DNA from: Peribolospora baueri
Lineage: Eukaryota; Basidiomycota; Peribolosporomycetes; Peribolosporales; Peribolosporaceae
Direction: 5' to 3'
Assembly (NCBI GenBank): GCA_029717555.1
Contig: JAMDHS010000082.1
Location: 1-64,000, forward strand
Length of the DNA: 64,000 nucleotides
In this document: positions 12,107-23,334 of the stretch, in pieces
Position numbering within the stretch: the first letter of the stretch is position 1
Layout: every line of letters starts with the position of its first letter
Translations under genes and position numbers: made by a program
The notes under the pieces: model-generated
Told to the model about the DNA's origin: nothing
The model's database searches: none
What the model saw: only the letters and a program-made list of their open reading frames with translations

Positions 12107-12506
12107 CCCTTGTTTATCGGCTCAGCCTCGGTGGGGGAGATTCGTCGAGCCAGATGACCATCACTGGCATACCTTCCTTTTTCCCTTAACGTTTTTGGAG
12201 GGTGGTGACTTTCGGTTTCCCCATCTCAAGCTCCAAATTCCTCTTTGGGCAGGTCAGGCTGGCACCTTCAAAGGTCACATGCTTTCCCATTCCACTGAGC
12301 CTTACTTCGGGGAGGTGCGTCATTATGCATGGCTTCACCGGTTACTCCAAAGTAGCCCAGGTTGGTCTGGTAATCGTCCCAAATTCTAAAGCCGTGTAGG
12401 TAGGAGCGACTATGCTCTATTCCAATGCGACCATGTACACGATGTCGGAAAGACGACAGGGCGCGGGAGATGGACTCGGATAGGCGTCGACGTGGAGGAC
12501 GGATGC

Positions 12507-14183
12507 TCATCGCTTCAAGAGCGACCCGAGAGCCGTTCCGACTTTCTCAACATCCCTAAACGTCAAGCTGATCCTCATCCCCCTTTCAAGCCCGAGTGAC
12601 TCCTCCTCCCCGGGGTCTACCTCTCCGACGACGTCCCCAGCATTTCTGCCGTCCGCCAGCGCTCGCGCTCGCGTTCGAGCCACGAGATCGAAGCTTCGGC
12701 GGATGTGCTGTACTGCTGTGCGCAGGTTGGGATCCGCTAGAAGGTCCGCATTGACCACTTTGGAGAAGTGTCGGGGGAGGTCGTACGTCCGCTCTGCTAT
12801 TCCGTGCAGATGGGACCTTGAGCAACCGAACGGCGTGGACAAAGGAGGGAGAGGGAGAGCAATCTGAATAGTTGTGCACATGCTTGCATTCCTTCGTCAG
12901 TCGCTCACCTGTACATGTCGCCTGTGGTGATCAGCAAACTCCTCTTCTCCTGGACTATCGAAGCGATTGGAACGGGGTCTATTGCCCTTCCCTCTCCATT
13001 TTTCATTGTTGCCCTGGCTTCTCCAGACATAGGAGACTTGGACGACGTTGAAGTATACGTATGGAGGTCGAGAAGGGTGTGCGAGCCGAGGGAGATAGTT
13101 GCTACGGCTGGGAAGTAGGCGGCACCGTCCTCGTGGGGCTGACCAAACAGTCGGTAAGCCAGGAGCCATTGCGGGTGTCCATACGACCGAGTCAGTCAGG
13201 AAACGGCTCGTCTGCGAAGACAAGACGCGCAACGCACCATAATGCCCTGTCCGCTAGCGTATAAATTCACTAGACAATGGTTTGGCTTGTCGTGCGTAGA
13301 GCCCACGAAGGCGCCAGTGTTTGCAATTCGAGAGACAAGATCGGGAAAGGAGACAAAGAAAGCTGGCATCGGCTCGGGGATGAGGACGTTTTTGGAAGAG
13401 AGCTGGCCCCCTAGGATGTTCGTTTCGAATTTCCGTCGTCCGTTGTTTTAGATAAAGAGAGTTGGTTGACGTTCGTTGGAGTCGGTCAGTAAAAAGGCGT
13501 CATCTTCAGGACCACCCATGGGAGAGGATGAAAGCTTCTCACCCCAGTATTGAAGTCTGTCGGCGAGAAGAAAGGACACCAGGGGAAGGAAGAAGAGGAA
13601 GAGCAGATCGGTGGAAGAGAACCTGGAGATTAAGGTTGTCCAACTCTCCTCCTTTAACCAATTCGCTCACCTCCGGTTCTGAAGCACTTTCCACTTCGGC
13701 TGGGGGCTCTCAAGAATCTGTGAAAGAGGAGGTGGACGCCACCATCGTCGCCATCACTCAGCCGAAAAGAAGAGTCGAACCAAGCTGCGCTTGGAGCAGC
13801 AGACAGACAATGAATCCCTTTCGATCAACTCACCTTCCGGATGAGGTACTCTTCTTCTTCCCTCGTCTGAGCCGTGAATGGAAAGCCAGCAGGGAGGGGG
13901 ATGTGTTCAAAAGCAGAAGGGGGAAAGGGAAGGTACCCGTGAAGACGGGTCCAGCGGTCGTCAGTTCATCCGGTCCGTCATATTTCAGCCGGTAGGTGAA
14001 AAAAGTCAGAGGAAAGCAAAGGAAGGGTATTGGCGGCAAGTAGTGGTAACCCAAAAGGCAAGCAGATGAAGGGAACCTCGGAAGGACGGAGAAAGGACGC
14101 ACGATGAAGTCCGGTATGTAATACATTGAACCTTCCGGCAGGTTCGGTATCCGGTGAGCTTCGAGGCGGTCCTTTCCGTCCAT
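12507..14183 (-). CDS. ALKBH6: AlkB-like Fe(II)/2-oxoglutarate dioxygenase, ALKBH6 type
   Basis: Member of the AlkB oxygenase superfamily; ALKBH6 orthologues are nuclear/cytosolic and linked to nucleic-acid demethylation, but the substrate is unsettled. Exon 1 (14183-14103) reads MDGKDRLEAHRIPNLPEGSM then YYIPDFI. Exon 2 (13866-13834) is TREEEEYLIRK. Exon 3 (13717-13671) is ILESPQPKWKVLQNRR, followed by LQYWG. A later exon holds THDKPNHCLVNLYASGQG. The next gives PHEDGAAYFPAVATISLGSH, which contains the HxD iron ligands, then SLLITTGDMYR. The last exon starts HLHGIAERTYDLP and ends with RMRISLTFRD-like sequence and GSLLKR. About 280-300 residues, as in the family. The ATG of an unrelated frame overlaps its stop codon at 12510. 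Confidence 0.88.
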
Positions 14184-14586
14184 TTTGAGCGCCTTTGCTC
14201 GTCTTGCCGGTGGTGGCGAGAACAAGACAGCACAGAGCAGGTCCTTCCGTAGAGCAAAAAGTACTTCTCGCTTTTGGCAAATACCGAGGAAGGAAGCACG
14301 CCTGTGTTGGTCGGAGCGTAGGAGGCGGACGAGTTGGTGATCGAGACGAGTCGCGCACAGACCTTGCCTTCTTCCCTCATTTATCATCGCGTCAGCCGTG
14401 AAGTCAGGAGATCGTCACACAGGCTTCTATTCGTATTATCATCACGCTCTTACGCCACAATGATAAGGAATCAGGGGAAAAGGTAAAGGGAAACGAGCAA
14501 AAGGGCGGGACGAGCAAAAGGGCGGGATGTCCTAGGATGGGAAAGGGAATGGAAGAAGGATATATCTCGGCCAAAACGTCGATCTC
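14184..14586. other. Intergenic, ALKBH6 promoter side
   Basis: About 400 bp between two same-strand genes; no gene seen. It holds the 3' flank of the F-box gene and the promoter of ALKBH6. A duplicated GAGCAAAAGGGCGGGA motif occurs at about 14497-14527. Confidence 0.45.
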
Positions 14587-17500
14587 TCACAGATCGCCAA
14601 ACACACCCTCGTCGTCATAGTCCTCCTCAAACACCTCCCCATTCCGCTCCGCATCGCGTCGACTGAGCCGAAGAGCTTCAGCGAGTGCGTCATCCTCGTC
14701 GTAATCGTCGTCCACTCCGAAGGCTTCCATATCCATACCCGGATTATCCGCATCAGACGCCGCGGCAGAGGTGGAAGGATGGGTAACGCGAGCACTGCCG
14801 TCAGAGTACGACGACTCGACACGCTCCATCATCAGAGAAGGATTGCTCCTCGTCCTCGCCTCCTCCTCATCCCGGCTTAGCATCAACGCATATGCCATCG
14901 CCTCGTCTTCGGTCAATCCTCCCAAGTCGGCCCCTCCGTTGGAAAAGCGGACATGCTCATATGAAGCCTGACGAGAGAGGTTCTCTTCGTCGAGCTGGAC
15001 ACGCGCATCGTGAAGGTCGGATTTGAGGTCGCGTTGGACTGGTTCGAAGGTCCACAAAACCGAGGAAGAAGAGAGGGTAGGAAGCGGAAGAGCTACAATG
15101 AGCCAAAATTGCGGAGCATGAGCAAACTTGGCAAAGTACTGAAACAACCCACGTTGATACTTCGAGTCAATGCGCTGAGTACTAGCCCGCTTAGAACCCT
15201 TGCCCTTCCGGTCTGCAACGACCACACAACCCACGAAGGACACGTCAAACATCAGCACAGACAACAATCAGGTGGAAAGCAGAGCCGCCGCGCTCGAAAC
15301 GGACAGCAGCCGTGAGCGGGGACAGAGCTTACCAGTACTCTTAACCTTCTCCGCTCTCCATGCGAGAACCTTTCCTCCAATACTAGCCACAAAATTTTCC
15401 CCGTCCGCCACGATTTGTCCAACCATCCACCGCTCGGCGTCCTCGGGGGCGAGGCTTCCCGAGGCGATCATGCGCGCAGGGTGGCGAGTGGCGGCGCGAT
15501 CGTTGAAGGTGCGCACGAGCATGCCTGTCAGTGGATCGTGGGCAAGGATCAGGCCGTCGAGACTACGAAGTCGGACGAAATGGTGGGCAGATGAGTGTGA
15601 GCGACCTGTACTTTTTCGAGTTCAAAAATCAAGTTCACCCCGTGCATTCCACTCACCTTCCGGTGAAGACCAACACCGGAGTCACCTCGATGGCAGTGAC
15701 GGCGCTCATGTGGCCCTCAAGGACCAACGAGGGCGGTATCTCTTCAACTACCTCCTCTCCACCTGATCTGGCGTCCTTCTGAAGATCGAACGCAGAGTGC
15801 CTCGAACCCTTCTCACATGAAGACGAAAAGTCCTGATCCGCTTGCGACGGATCCTTCCACTCCCATATGTATGTCCGCCCTGCCTTGTCACCAGCGACGA
15901 CGAATTTGCTCTCCGCGAAGCCTTTCTGCTTGGTCCGCGTCTTGACATCCGCTTCGTTGGGCATGAGCGCGGACGGGGAAGACGGACGAAGCTCCGCAAG
16001 CGACGTCTGTGACGCCGCACCGCTTCCACTGCCGCTGGCGCCGGGGGTTATAGATGTTGAAGCGCTAGAGGATGGGGCTCCGCGCGGCGATCCGCACCGG
16101 ATGAAGGCGGGGGTCGGCACGTTACCGAAAATGGCGTCCAAAGGGTCAGCCTCCCGTGCGACGGAGAGACCGGCAACAGCTTCTCGGTGCGCAACAGATG
16201 CGGACACAGAGAACTCGGGTCGGACACAGGTGATCTCTGCCAGGGGGCCTGCACCGAGAACCGAGGTGGCGTAGGTGCAAGCCCCGGACGGATCGGGACC
16301 GTCTGTGGGGCCCGAAGGGGCTGCTGGCGCGGGGGCGAGAACGGGAGGGACGGAAAGGTCGTACCGGAAAAGACGCTTGTCGTTTTCGTAGTGAACAAGC
16401 AAAGCGAACGTGGCCGTGTGGGGCAGGGCATCGCGGCCCTTCTCATGAGGAGGTCGGGGTGGGTCGAGCCATAATCCGTTGACGCTCTTCCATCCATGCT
16501 CGGTCCCTGCCGCCAGCGCTGGCGGAGGAATACGAACGCAGAGCACGCGATCGAGGCCCACGCCCTGGCCGTATCGTCCCATCCCGCACACTCCGGCTTG
16601 ACGCACCTCTGACGGATCCGACGGCAAAGTCGAGCCGCCTTCGCCATCCACTAGCGCAGACACATTCAAACCGGCCCACAAGACTATGTGACCGGATAGT
16701 GTGCCGGCTGCGATTATCCCCGAAAGGGCATCGAAGGCAACATGCGTGATGTCCGGAACGATGGGGTCCGACGGTCCGTTGACTTGGGGGGAGGAAAACC
16801 CAGATTGAAGCTGTAGTGGAGCGGCGGAGGCCGCCCATACGCAAGCACTGGAGCCCGCATTGACCGTAGCACTAGGAGCCCACAGTCTGACGGTACCGTC
16901 CGCGGAGCCCGTAACGAACGACAAAGCTACGTCTCCCTGTAGGACGGTCCTATTCCGAGTGTTGCTAGTCGTGTCCACTCTACCTTTGGAGCTAATCGAA
17001 AGAGGAGCCTGCTCTTCGTGCCTAAAGGGCATTGCGATGGCCGTCACGCGGTCGGAGTGTGCGCTGCGGGAGAAGCGCATGTAGCGGACATTGGCCTTTG
17101 CCGTCGCTCCCACTACGCTCTTGCCAAGGGTGGTGATGGCGACGTCGCCGGCCCGGAAGCCCCATACGATTCGACTCGCTTCGTCATCCATTTGCAGCGC
17201 TGCGACGTCAGGGGTGAATTCGGCATTGGGGTTGCCATTACCTACTCCATTGGCTAGACCGGCGGCATCGAGGTAGCCTTTGACCACTTTGCCAGTGAAG
17301 GGGTCGCAACGCGAGACGACGCCGTACAAAAGGGAGGCGGAAAAGAGCAGGGAGCGGGTAAAGTCGACGGAGATGGAGGAGATGGAGGAGACGCGCGGGT
17401 CCGAGAGCACAGTCGAAGTGCGAGACTTGCGCCACCGGCTAGAGGTACAGATCATGGTCATGGCGAGAGGAGTTAAGAAAGGCAGCTCGAACGTACAACT

Positions 17501-17782
17501 ATGGACATAGAGATCTCACCGGAGCAAGGCCGTCCTCGCCACGTATTCTGCCTTCCAAGACGCTGGTGCAATCCTTCTTGCGCCCACGCCGCGGCCGACA
17601 CCACCTTCCGGCGAGCTGCGTTCCGACCTGTAGCTACCTCGGTCGAAAGCGATCAAGAAAGCGCGACGCCATATAGCGTCGTCCTGAACGACGGCGCACC
17701 ATTCGCGGTTTACGAGGGAACAGGACAAGAGCGAGAGCGGGTCGAGGTGAGAGAGCACTTGACTGAGCGTCTCGTGGGGCAC
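14587..17782 (-). CDS. F-box / WD40 / UIM protein, UFO1-like SCF substrate receptor
   Basis: Likely substrate-recognition subunit of an SCF ubiquitin ligase. Exon 1 (from 17782) is an F-box: MPHETLSQVLSHLDPLSLLS, then CSLVNREWCAVVQDDAIWRR. It is followed by the WRRW-like linker into exon 2 (ALLRRWRKSRTSTV). Exon 2 is very long (to about 15700) and encodes WD40-type blades such as GDVALSFVTGSADGTVRLW, ISGHIVLW-like repeats and FVVAGDKAGRTYIWEW. Further exons give RHPARMIASG and VASIGGKVLAWRAEK. The C-terminus carries two ubiquitin-interacting motifs, EDEAMAYALMLSRDEEE and DDALAEALRLSRRD, and ends EGVFGDL. F-box plus WD40 plus C-terminal UIMs is the architecture of yeast Ufo1, which targets Ho and Rad30. 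Orthology is inferred from this layout. Confidence 0.85.
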
Positions 17783-17903
17783 TGTGGATATGGGCGAGGT
17801 GGAAGGGATTGGATGGCTGACGGAGAAATAAATGCGTACAATCAGTCTCGCTGGGAGTGGAAAAGACGGGCAGCAGTGCTAGCTGTCAAGCTGTGAGAGT
17901 CGC

Positions 17904-18227
17904 TCACAGCACTTTTTCTCCTGTGCGTGCAAAGCGATAATGGTTCTGAGACTGCCTGCCGCTCATCTTGTGCTTGCCCTTTGCCTTTGGCTTGTCCCCG
18001 GCGCGGAGGTCATCGTCGTCCTTCCAGTCTCGGGAGTCGGGTTCGTAAGACGATCCGAGAGAAGACGATCCAACGGAAGAACCAAGGCTGTAGCTCGCGG
18101 AAAAGCCGCGATGAGCGCCTCGGAAGGAGGAAGGAGAGCCATCTTGAGCCGAGGTAGAGAGATCGGCGAACTGTTCAGATAGGGAGGTGGCGCCGTTGTT
18201 TTTGTCGATGGGAAGCGCTTGGGACAT
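17904..18227 (-). CDS. Hypothetical 107-residue low-complexity protein
   Basis: A single open frame begins MSQALPIDKNNGATSLSEQF at 18227. It has a Ser/Gly-rich middle (SYSLGSSVGSSSLGSSYEPD), then an acidic and a Lys-rich segment (DWKDDDDLRAGDKPKAKGKH), and ends NHYRFARTGEKVL. I do not recognise the family. A telomere-like AACCCTAACC box lies about 160 bp upstream of its ATG (18388-18397). It could also be the last exon of a gene whose first exon I have missed. Confidence 0.45.
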   Translation of the reverse strand: MSQALPIDKNNGATSLSEQFADLSTSAQDGSPSSFRGAHRGFSASYSLGSSVGSSSLGSSYEPDSRDWKDDDDLRAGDKPKAKGKHKMSGRQSQNHYRFARTGEKVL

Positions 18228-18550
18228 AAAACGGAATGGGCACAAAGAGAGTGGGTTGGCGAATACGTCTGAGCCCGCTGAATTGAGGCGAGGCGAGAGG
18301 TCTAGGAGGGTAGATGGTGATGGTCAGAGTTGGTGGTTGGGGAACGTGAAGGACTGACTGGGACGCGGATCGACTCATACATGACATAACCCTAACCGAG
18401 GTCCCACGTTTCTCGACTCGACTACGCTCTATCGTACAAGACACTCCACTCCAATCCACAGCGTAGATTCAATGGGGAGATGGAGAAACAGACATGAGGT
18501 GCGGTGTGTAGGTGATATTTGCGGTATGGCGCCCGGAAATGTTCAGAGCT
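18228..18550. other. Intergenic, with a telomere-like AACCCTAACC box
   Basis: No gene seen. It holds the promoter side of the 107-residue ORF, including AACCCTAACC at 18388-18397, and the 3' flank of the Lys-rich gene. Confidence 0.45.
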
Positions 18551-19414
18551 CCATCTTGTCCACTTGTGTCGTCGAAGCGGCGGCTAGAATAAGAGGACAG
18601 CGGCGCGCGCAGGTGGACCGTTCGGAAGGGAAAACACTATGAGTGAGCGATTCGCACGTCCAGACCCGACATCAGGGTGCACACTGGCTGGTCATAGAAC
18701 AATAACCGAACGAGGCAGCGGACGATGTGAATGCGTTCGTTGGTGACGGCTACCAGGACGCACCTGCAGCCTCAGCTTCCTCCTGTACCCTTCTGGCCTC
18801 GATCTCCTCCAACTGGCGTTTTTGCTGTGGCAAGGATAGAAGGACACGCAATCCATATGAGAGAAAATTCAAGAAGAGAACAAGTGCGACTAGCAGTGAT
18901 CATGCGGCCTCGTTCAGACTCCAAGTTCAGGAAGCCCAAGAGCGTGCTTCCGCGGCAGTCTTCGTACGAGCCAGCGGACGCCCCACCAGTGTGCTCCCCA
19001 TCTAAGAAGAACCCAAAGACAAGACCCTCATCCGACCTAGCTCTAATCCTCGCACACATCATGCCAGCAAAGGACGGAAAGAGGCGACTCACAAGCCTAG
19101 CGTTCCTCTCTGCCTGCTTTTTCTTCTTCGAGCTCAACTTGCGTCCATGGTCCATGCCATGTGCGACGTTAGGAGGATTTGCAGACTGGTTCTTCACTGT
19201 GCGTCTCCTATCCCTGGCATGCGAAAAGAATACAAAAAAAGAAATGGAAGAAGAGAAATGGGGTGGGTAGGGCATTATGAGAGGACGGGTGGGTTAGCGC
19301 ACATTCCGGCCTGGTAGGATAAGCTTCGTTCCAAGACAGACCAACAAGGCTCAATACAAACCTCGACAGCTTTCTCAGGTTTCGATTCGGCTTGTTGATG
19401 TTACTTTTCGTCAT
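18551..19414 (-). CDS. Small Lys/Arg-rich coiled-coil protein, possibly Alb1-like ribosome-biogenesis factor
   Basis: A four-exon gene too fragmented to appear as one open frame. Exon 1 (19414-19362) encodes MTKSNINKPNRNLRKLSR. Exon 2 starts near 19219 with DRRRTVKNQSANPPNVAHGM and ends SSKKKKQAERNARL before a GTGAGT donor. Exon 3 is QKRQLEEIEARRVQEEAEA. Exon 4, near 18590-18551, ends TTQVDKMEL and a stop. All junctions keep frame with GT..AG borders. The product is about 93 residues, very basic first and coiled-coil later. The MxKxSIN(K/R)P start and the SKKxxKxxERN motif resemble yeast Alb1, a nuclear 60S-assembly factor. This is only a weak resemblance. Confidence 0.5.
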
Positions 19415-19575
19415 TGTGAGGAGGAGGGCCTTTCACCTTTTTCGTCGGTTGCGTCGTTGTTTAGATGCACGAATCTTCACCGAGCTCACGCCGGCCTCAG
19501 GTCAATCTTGTGCCGCAGTTTTTGGCGAGGAGCGTCGACCGCGAAGGCTAAAATTACTCCCTTTGCTCCTGGCTT

Positions 19576-19740
19576 TCAGCTGTTGTAGTCGTGATCTGCC
19601 AGCGACTTGAGCGCCGAGTAGAGGTCAAAGTCATGCCCATCACCTCCCGATGCTCTCGCCGCCTCGATGGTGGGGTCGGGCGTCCGGCCCCATCAAGGCG
19701 CAGATGAGATTGATCACGGCGGCAAGGACGTACATCTAGA
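19576..19740 (-). pseudogene. Coding-like fragment of unknown origin
   Basis: Minus-strand reading gives a coding-like tail, TIEAARASGGDG followed by DFDLYSALKSLADHDYNS and a stop at 19576. It is preceded, in a different frame, by the hydrophobic stretch VLAAVINLICALMG. No continuous gene model covers both, and no family is recognised. It lies directly beside a dispersed repeat, so it may be a relic or an exon of a gene I cannot resolve. Confidence 0.3.
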
Positions 19741-19804
19741 ACTAGGTTGAGGTACTTGGAGAAGGATAGCAGAGGTACCAGGTGTAGGGGGACCGCCAGT
19801 CTAA

Positions 19805-19915
19805 GAAATGACGCAGACCGTTCCCTCCCTCCCATTCCCGTCTTAAGTAGAAATGGCATAAACCATTACCCCCCCTCTTTTCTTCAGTGCCCTGCCGATG
19901 GGGTTGCAGAGAGCT
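19805..19915. repeat. Dispersed repeat, copy 1
   Basis: The sequence ACGCAGACCGTTCCCT, then AAGTAGAAATGGCATAAACC, a C-rich run, TCTTCAGTGCCCTGCCGA and GGGTTGCAGAGAG aligns by eye, with gaps, to 59058-59165. Similarity looks like roughly three quarters. It is non-coding. Its class is unknown and its true ends were not seen. Confidence 0.5.
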
Positions 19916-20199
19916 CTGGGACTCTAGGGGCAGGCTTCTTTACCATGCTGCCATTATGCTCTGGTCAATACGTCACAACGGCCTCCTCTCGTCACTCACC
20001 CCGTTTGTGCTAAGATAATCGGGTTTGTTTTCGCGCGAAATAAGGCAGCGACCAGCGTCAAGAACGGAGAACAAATGAGTAGATATGATAAAGAAAGCAA
20101 AACTGCCGACTCTAAAGGCATCCTTCCAGGGAAAGGAGCACCAAATGTCCCCTAATCACCTCCTTCCTGCCCCTTGTTTCCTTTAAGAAGAAGCGGGCA

Positions 20200-23100
20200 T
20201 CAAACCTCCTCCATCCCCAACCTCTCATACCTCGGCCCCGAACTCTTCCGCCCGGCCAACGTGAGACCCCATCTGCCGAGCCTGGTCCTCGACTTGGTGC
20301 CGTCGTCCGTCCCACCTTCTCGCTCCGCCCGCGAGGCGGCGGCGTGCGCTCGAAAGCCTTCCGGCGGGACCTCGTAGAGTTCTTCGTATCGCACGCCAAG
20401 CTCGCGACCGCGAGTCCAGAAATCTGTGGACGTCACAAAGATCGCTCGTCAGGAGGGTGTCAAGACAGTGTGTCCGAGGCCACATCGGTCGTCGGCTCGC
20501 CCTAACTTACCCATACAATTCTTCCTGAAACCCAAGTCGAAAGGGTTGACAGCCTCACTGGCCTTCTTCATGCCTTCAGCCGCTTTACCCCTTGTGAAGC
20601 GGTCGAAACCGAGAATCTGCATCAGGAAACCACTCGGCCCGCTGCCATTGCCGCCATGCCTGTGTCCGTGTCCGTGTCCGTGTCCGTGTCCGTGTCCGTG
20701 TCCGTGTCCGTGTCCGTGTCCGTGTCCATGTTCATGTCTGCACCCCGGGCCGTGGCGATGACCAGCCCCCGCCGATCCCTCCTCCTCCTCTTCCTCAGCA
20801 GCCGCAAAGCTCGTTTGCGAAGGCGCGGCGTGCCTCTGCTGGTGATGACCCATCTGGTTCGCCAAGCTCTGTCCGCCTCGTCCGCCCATAAACCCATACC
20901 GACCGACATTGGATACCTCGAGGGTCGTCATCTGTCGGGCGATTTGCCACAGCTGAGCGCTTAGTAGCACGATCGTCCAGCTCAGTTGTAGCGTCGCCCA
21001 GCCAGCGATTGAAAGAAGGAAGGAATCGTATCTCGTCGCGGCGCAGAGAGACGGGAAGATGCAGGACGAGTCCGGACCGTTGATGTACTCCACGGCGTTG
21101 AACGAGAAGTCTGAACAGGACAGAGATGGGGCAAATGTCAACAAGATGGTCGTGGCGAGAACGGACTGAAATAATGAAATGCTTACATCCGTACACGAGG
21201 AAGTCGAAACAGATTATTCCAAGGACGAGGGTAAGGACGAAGACGACGAATTGGCGGTGGTTGTTGACCCCAACTAGACGAAGACGAAGAGTGAATATGT
21301 GACATAGAGCATTAGTGTTGATCGGCTTTCATGGTGCATGCAATTCGCTTGTTAGCAAAAGATTCTCACTGCAGTTCCAAACCCATGGACAATGGCTGCG
21401 AGTGGTCGGCGTAAATGGGCCACGTCAGTATTTTTTACCTTGAATCCAGGTTGCGGATCGCGAGGTAAAGACATGGCTCACTGGTCATGTCGAGCAACAC
21501 ATTTGTTGCAAAACCGGCAGTGCTTTGAGCGCAGAGGTTTCCGCGTCTGGGAATTTGCAGCGAAGCAAACAAAAACATTGACGCTCAACAACAGGGCACC
21601 GGTGCCTGACTTGCTCGACAGGGCGATCAAATAACATCTCACCATGCAAGCGACACAGAAGTTCATCCCGTTCAGCCTTCCTTGTTCCGTAAGATTCTCG
21701 ACAACCTCTCGCAGCTGAGCGTCCGTTTCAGGCTGGGGCACGGTGCCGGGATCGAGAGTGACAGCTCGGAAAAAGTTCCAGCAGCAGAGAAGGAAGCTGA
21801 TGGCAAAGGTCAAGTTGATAAATGGATAACCGGGAGTTGCTGCGTCGAATGGAAAGGATTAGAAAGGAAGGAATGAGGCAAATGGGTCAGATAACGCTCT
21901 TTGCTGACTAGGTTTATCAACTACCACTCACAATTCACGAGCCTCGTGAACCACGCATATCCTACCCATACGAGGCTCGAAGTGATTATACTAGCAAAGT
22001 AAGGGCTCTTCTGCATGCTATCTGTGGCCGAAGAGTCGAGCAGGACGCGGGTGATGACGTGGTGCATGCCGAAGAATTCGGCAAAAGCGAGGAGCCAGGC
22101 GGTGTACCATGGGAGTACGGCGAAGGTGTTGAAGATAAGTAGGAAAGCGAGGAGAGGGACAGCAAAAATTGCTATCCGGGTGTTGCGCTGAGGGAATCGA
22201 TGAAAGACAGGAAAAAAAAAAACTTCAGTGACGCTGCTGGCACCCGAGCAGGATAAAGGAGACGGTCAATCTCACCTCGTTGAACGGTCTGCCCTTCTTT
22301 CTCCCATCTTCTTCAAGCCCAACATCTGCGAGCCCTTTCCTATACGCTCCGATGCTTTTAAGCTCATGTGCCATGTCCCTCGGTGTCTTGCCTTCGTCGG
22401 ACTTGGCTAACAAATCTGCACCACTCTCGACTAGTCGTTTGATACACATGCGGTTCCCTTTGACGACCGCCCAGTGGAGGGGAGTGAGGCCAGTCTGGTC
22501 ACGCTTGTGGGGGTCTGCGCCATGACGGAGGAGGAGGTCGACAGAGATGGCGTCCCCTTGGTAAGCCGCCCACATCAGTGCAGTGTGACCTTGGGCGTCG
22601 GGGTGGTCGATCGCGAGCGGTTGGTGGAGGAGGTAGACAATGGACATCACATTGGAAGAATGCTGGTCGCACGAATGTGATGGAGAGAGAGTGCCCAAGT
22701 CAATAGCCCTGCCGGTTAATGACACGATCATAAACAGCTCGCCGGCGGTCTGCTCACGACAGCAAGGTGCAGAGTGTTGAACCCCTGTGAATCGGCAATG
22801 TTGGGGTCGGCGTTGTAGGAAATTAGAAGATGAATGATATACAAGTGACCGCTCCTACAAGACGAGATGGCCATCACAATCGATGCGAATTGAAAACAAA
22901 ACTCCGTGAGTGGAAGGAACCCTCGAGTTAGTCCACAGAGCCATCCACAGACGCCCTCTCACCTTGCCGCCCACTGCATTGGACTGGCCACGAGCTCTCC
23001 CCCGAGGGCATCCACTTCAGCTCCCTGCTCGAGAAGATACCGGCACACTCCTATTTGCGCATTGATAGCGGCCCAGTGGAGAGCGGTGATGTTATCACTA

Positions 23101-23334
23101 TCGCGATCATTGACGTTCGCCTTGCCGGACTCGAGGAGCTCTCGAATAAACTCAATGTCTCCTCTCTGAGCTGCTGCGAAGATGTCGAGCGGTGGGGAGG
23201 GCGTACGCGAAGGCGGAGGGGGCTCGTTGGGTGAGGTGGGCGACGAACCGGGAAGTAGAGCGGCGGAGGCGGTGTGAGCGGTAGTGGATGTCGAGGCTTC
23301 GCCTTTGCCAGTGACGAGCGAGCTGGGAGCGGCC
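20200..23334 (-). CDS. AKR1: Ankyrin-repeat DHHC palmitoyltransferase, Akr1-like
   Basis: Golgi/endosomal S-acyltransferase. The start at 23334 opens a disordered head, then ankyrin repeats ([80 protein letters not shown]). Membrane helices follow ([20 protein letters not shown] and [12 protein letters not shown]), then the Cys-rich domain ([29 protein letters not shown]). The catalytic HHCPWVWNC lies on a 26-nt exon (21395-21370). [18 protein letters not shown] and two more helices follow. The cytosolic tail has a His-Gly dipeptide tract from a hexanucleotide repeat (about 20660-20731), then [13 protein letters not shown] and [13 protein letters not shown]. It ends GMEEV. Yeast Akr1 has DHYC; this one has canonical DHHC. 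Confidence 0.93.
20661..20731. repeat. Hexanucleotide microsatellite coding for (His-Gly)n
   Basis: About twelve near-perfect copies of GTCCGT on the plus strand; read on the minus strand they encode alternating His and Gly in the C-terminal tail of the palmitoyltransferase. Confidence 0.9.

Larger units (their letters stand above)
19415..20199. other. Intergenic between Lys-rich gene and AKR1, with decayed sequence
   Basis: No intact gene supported. On the minus strand near 19575-19735 there is coding-like but discontinuous sequence (see the separate fragment entry). At about 19805-19915 lies a copy of a dispersed repeat also present near 59060-59165. Confidence 0.5.

Noticed and set aside
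12268-12510. An ATG at 12510 overlaps the ALKBH6 stop codon (ATGA) and opens an 80-codon frame, like a prokaryotic coupled gene.
   Set aside because: The organism is eukaryotic with dense introns, the frame has no family features, and the DUF202-like gene has its own start further on.
20449-20964. Plus-strand frame with a long Val-Ser or Pro-Cys periodic repeat.
   Set aside because: It is the shadow of the His-Gly coding hexamer in AKR1 on the other strand.
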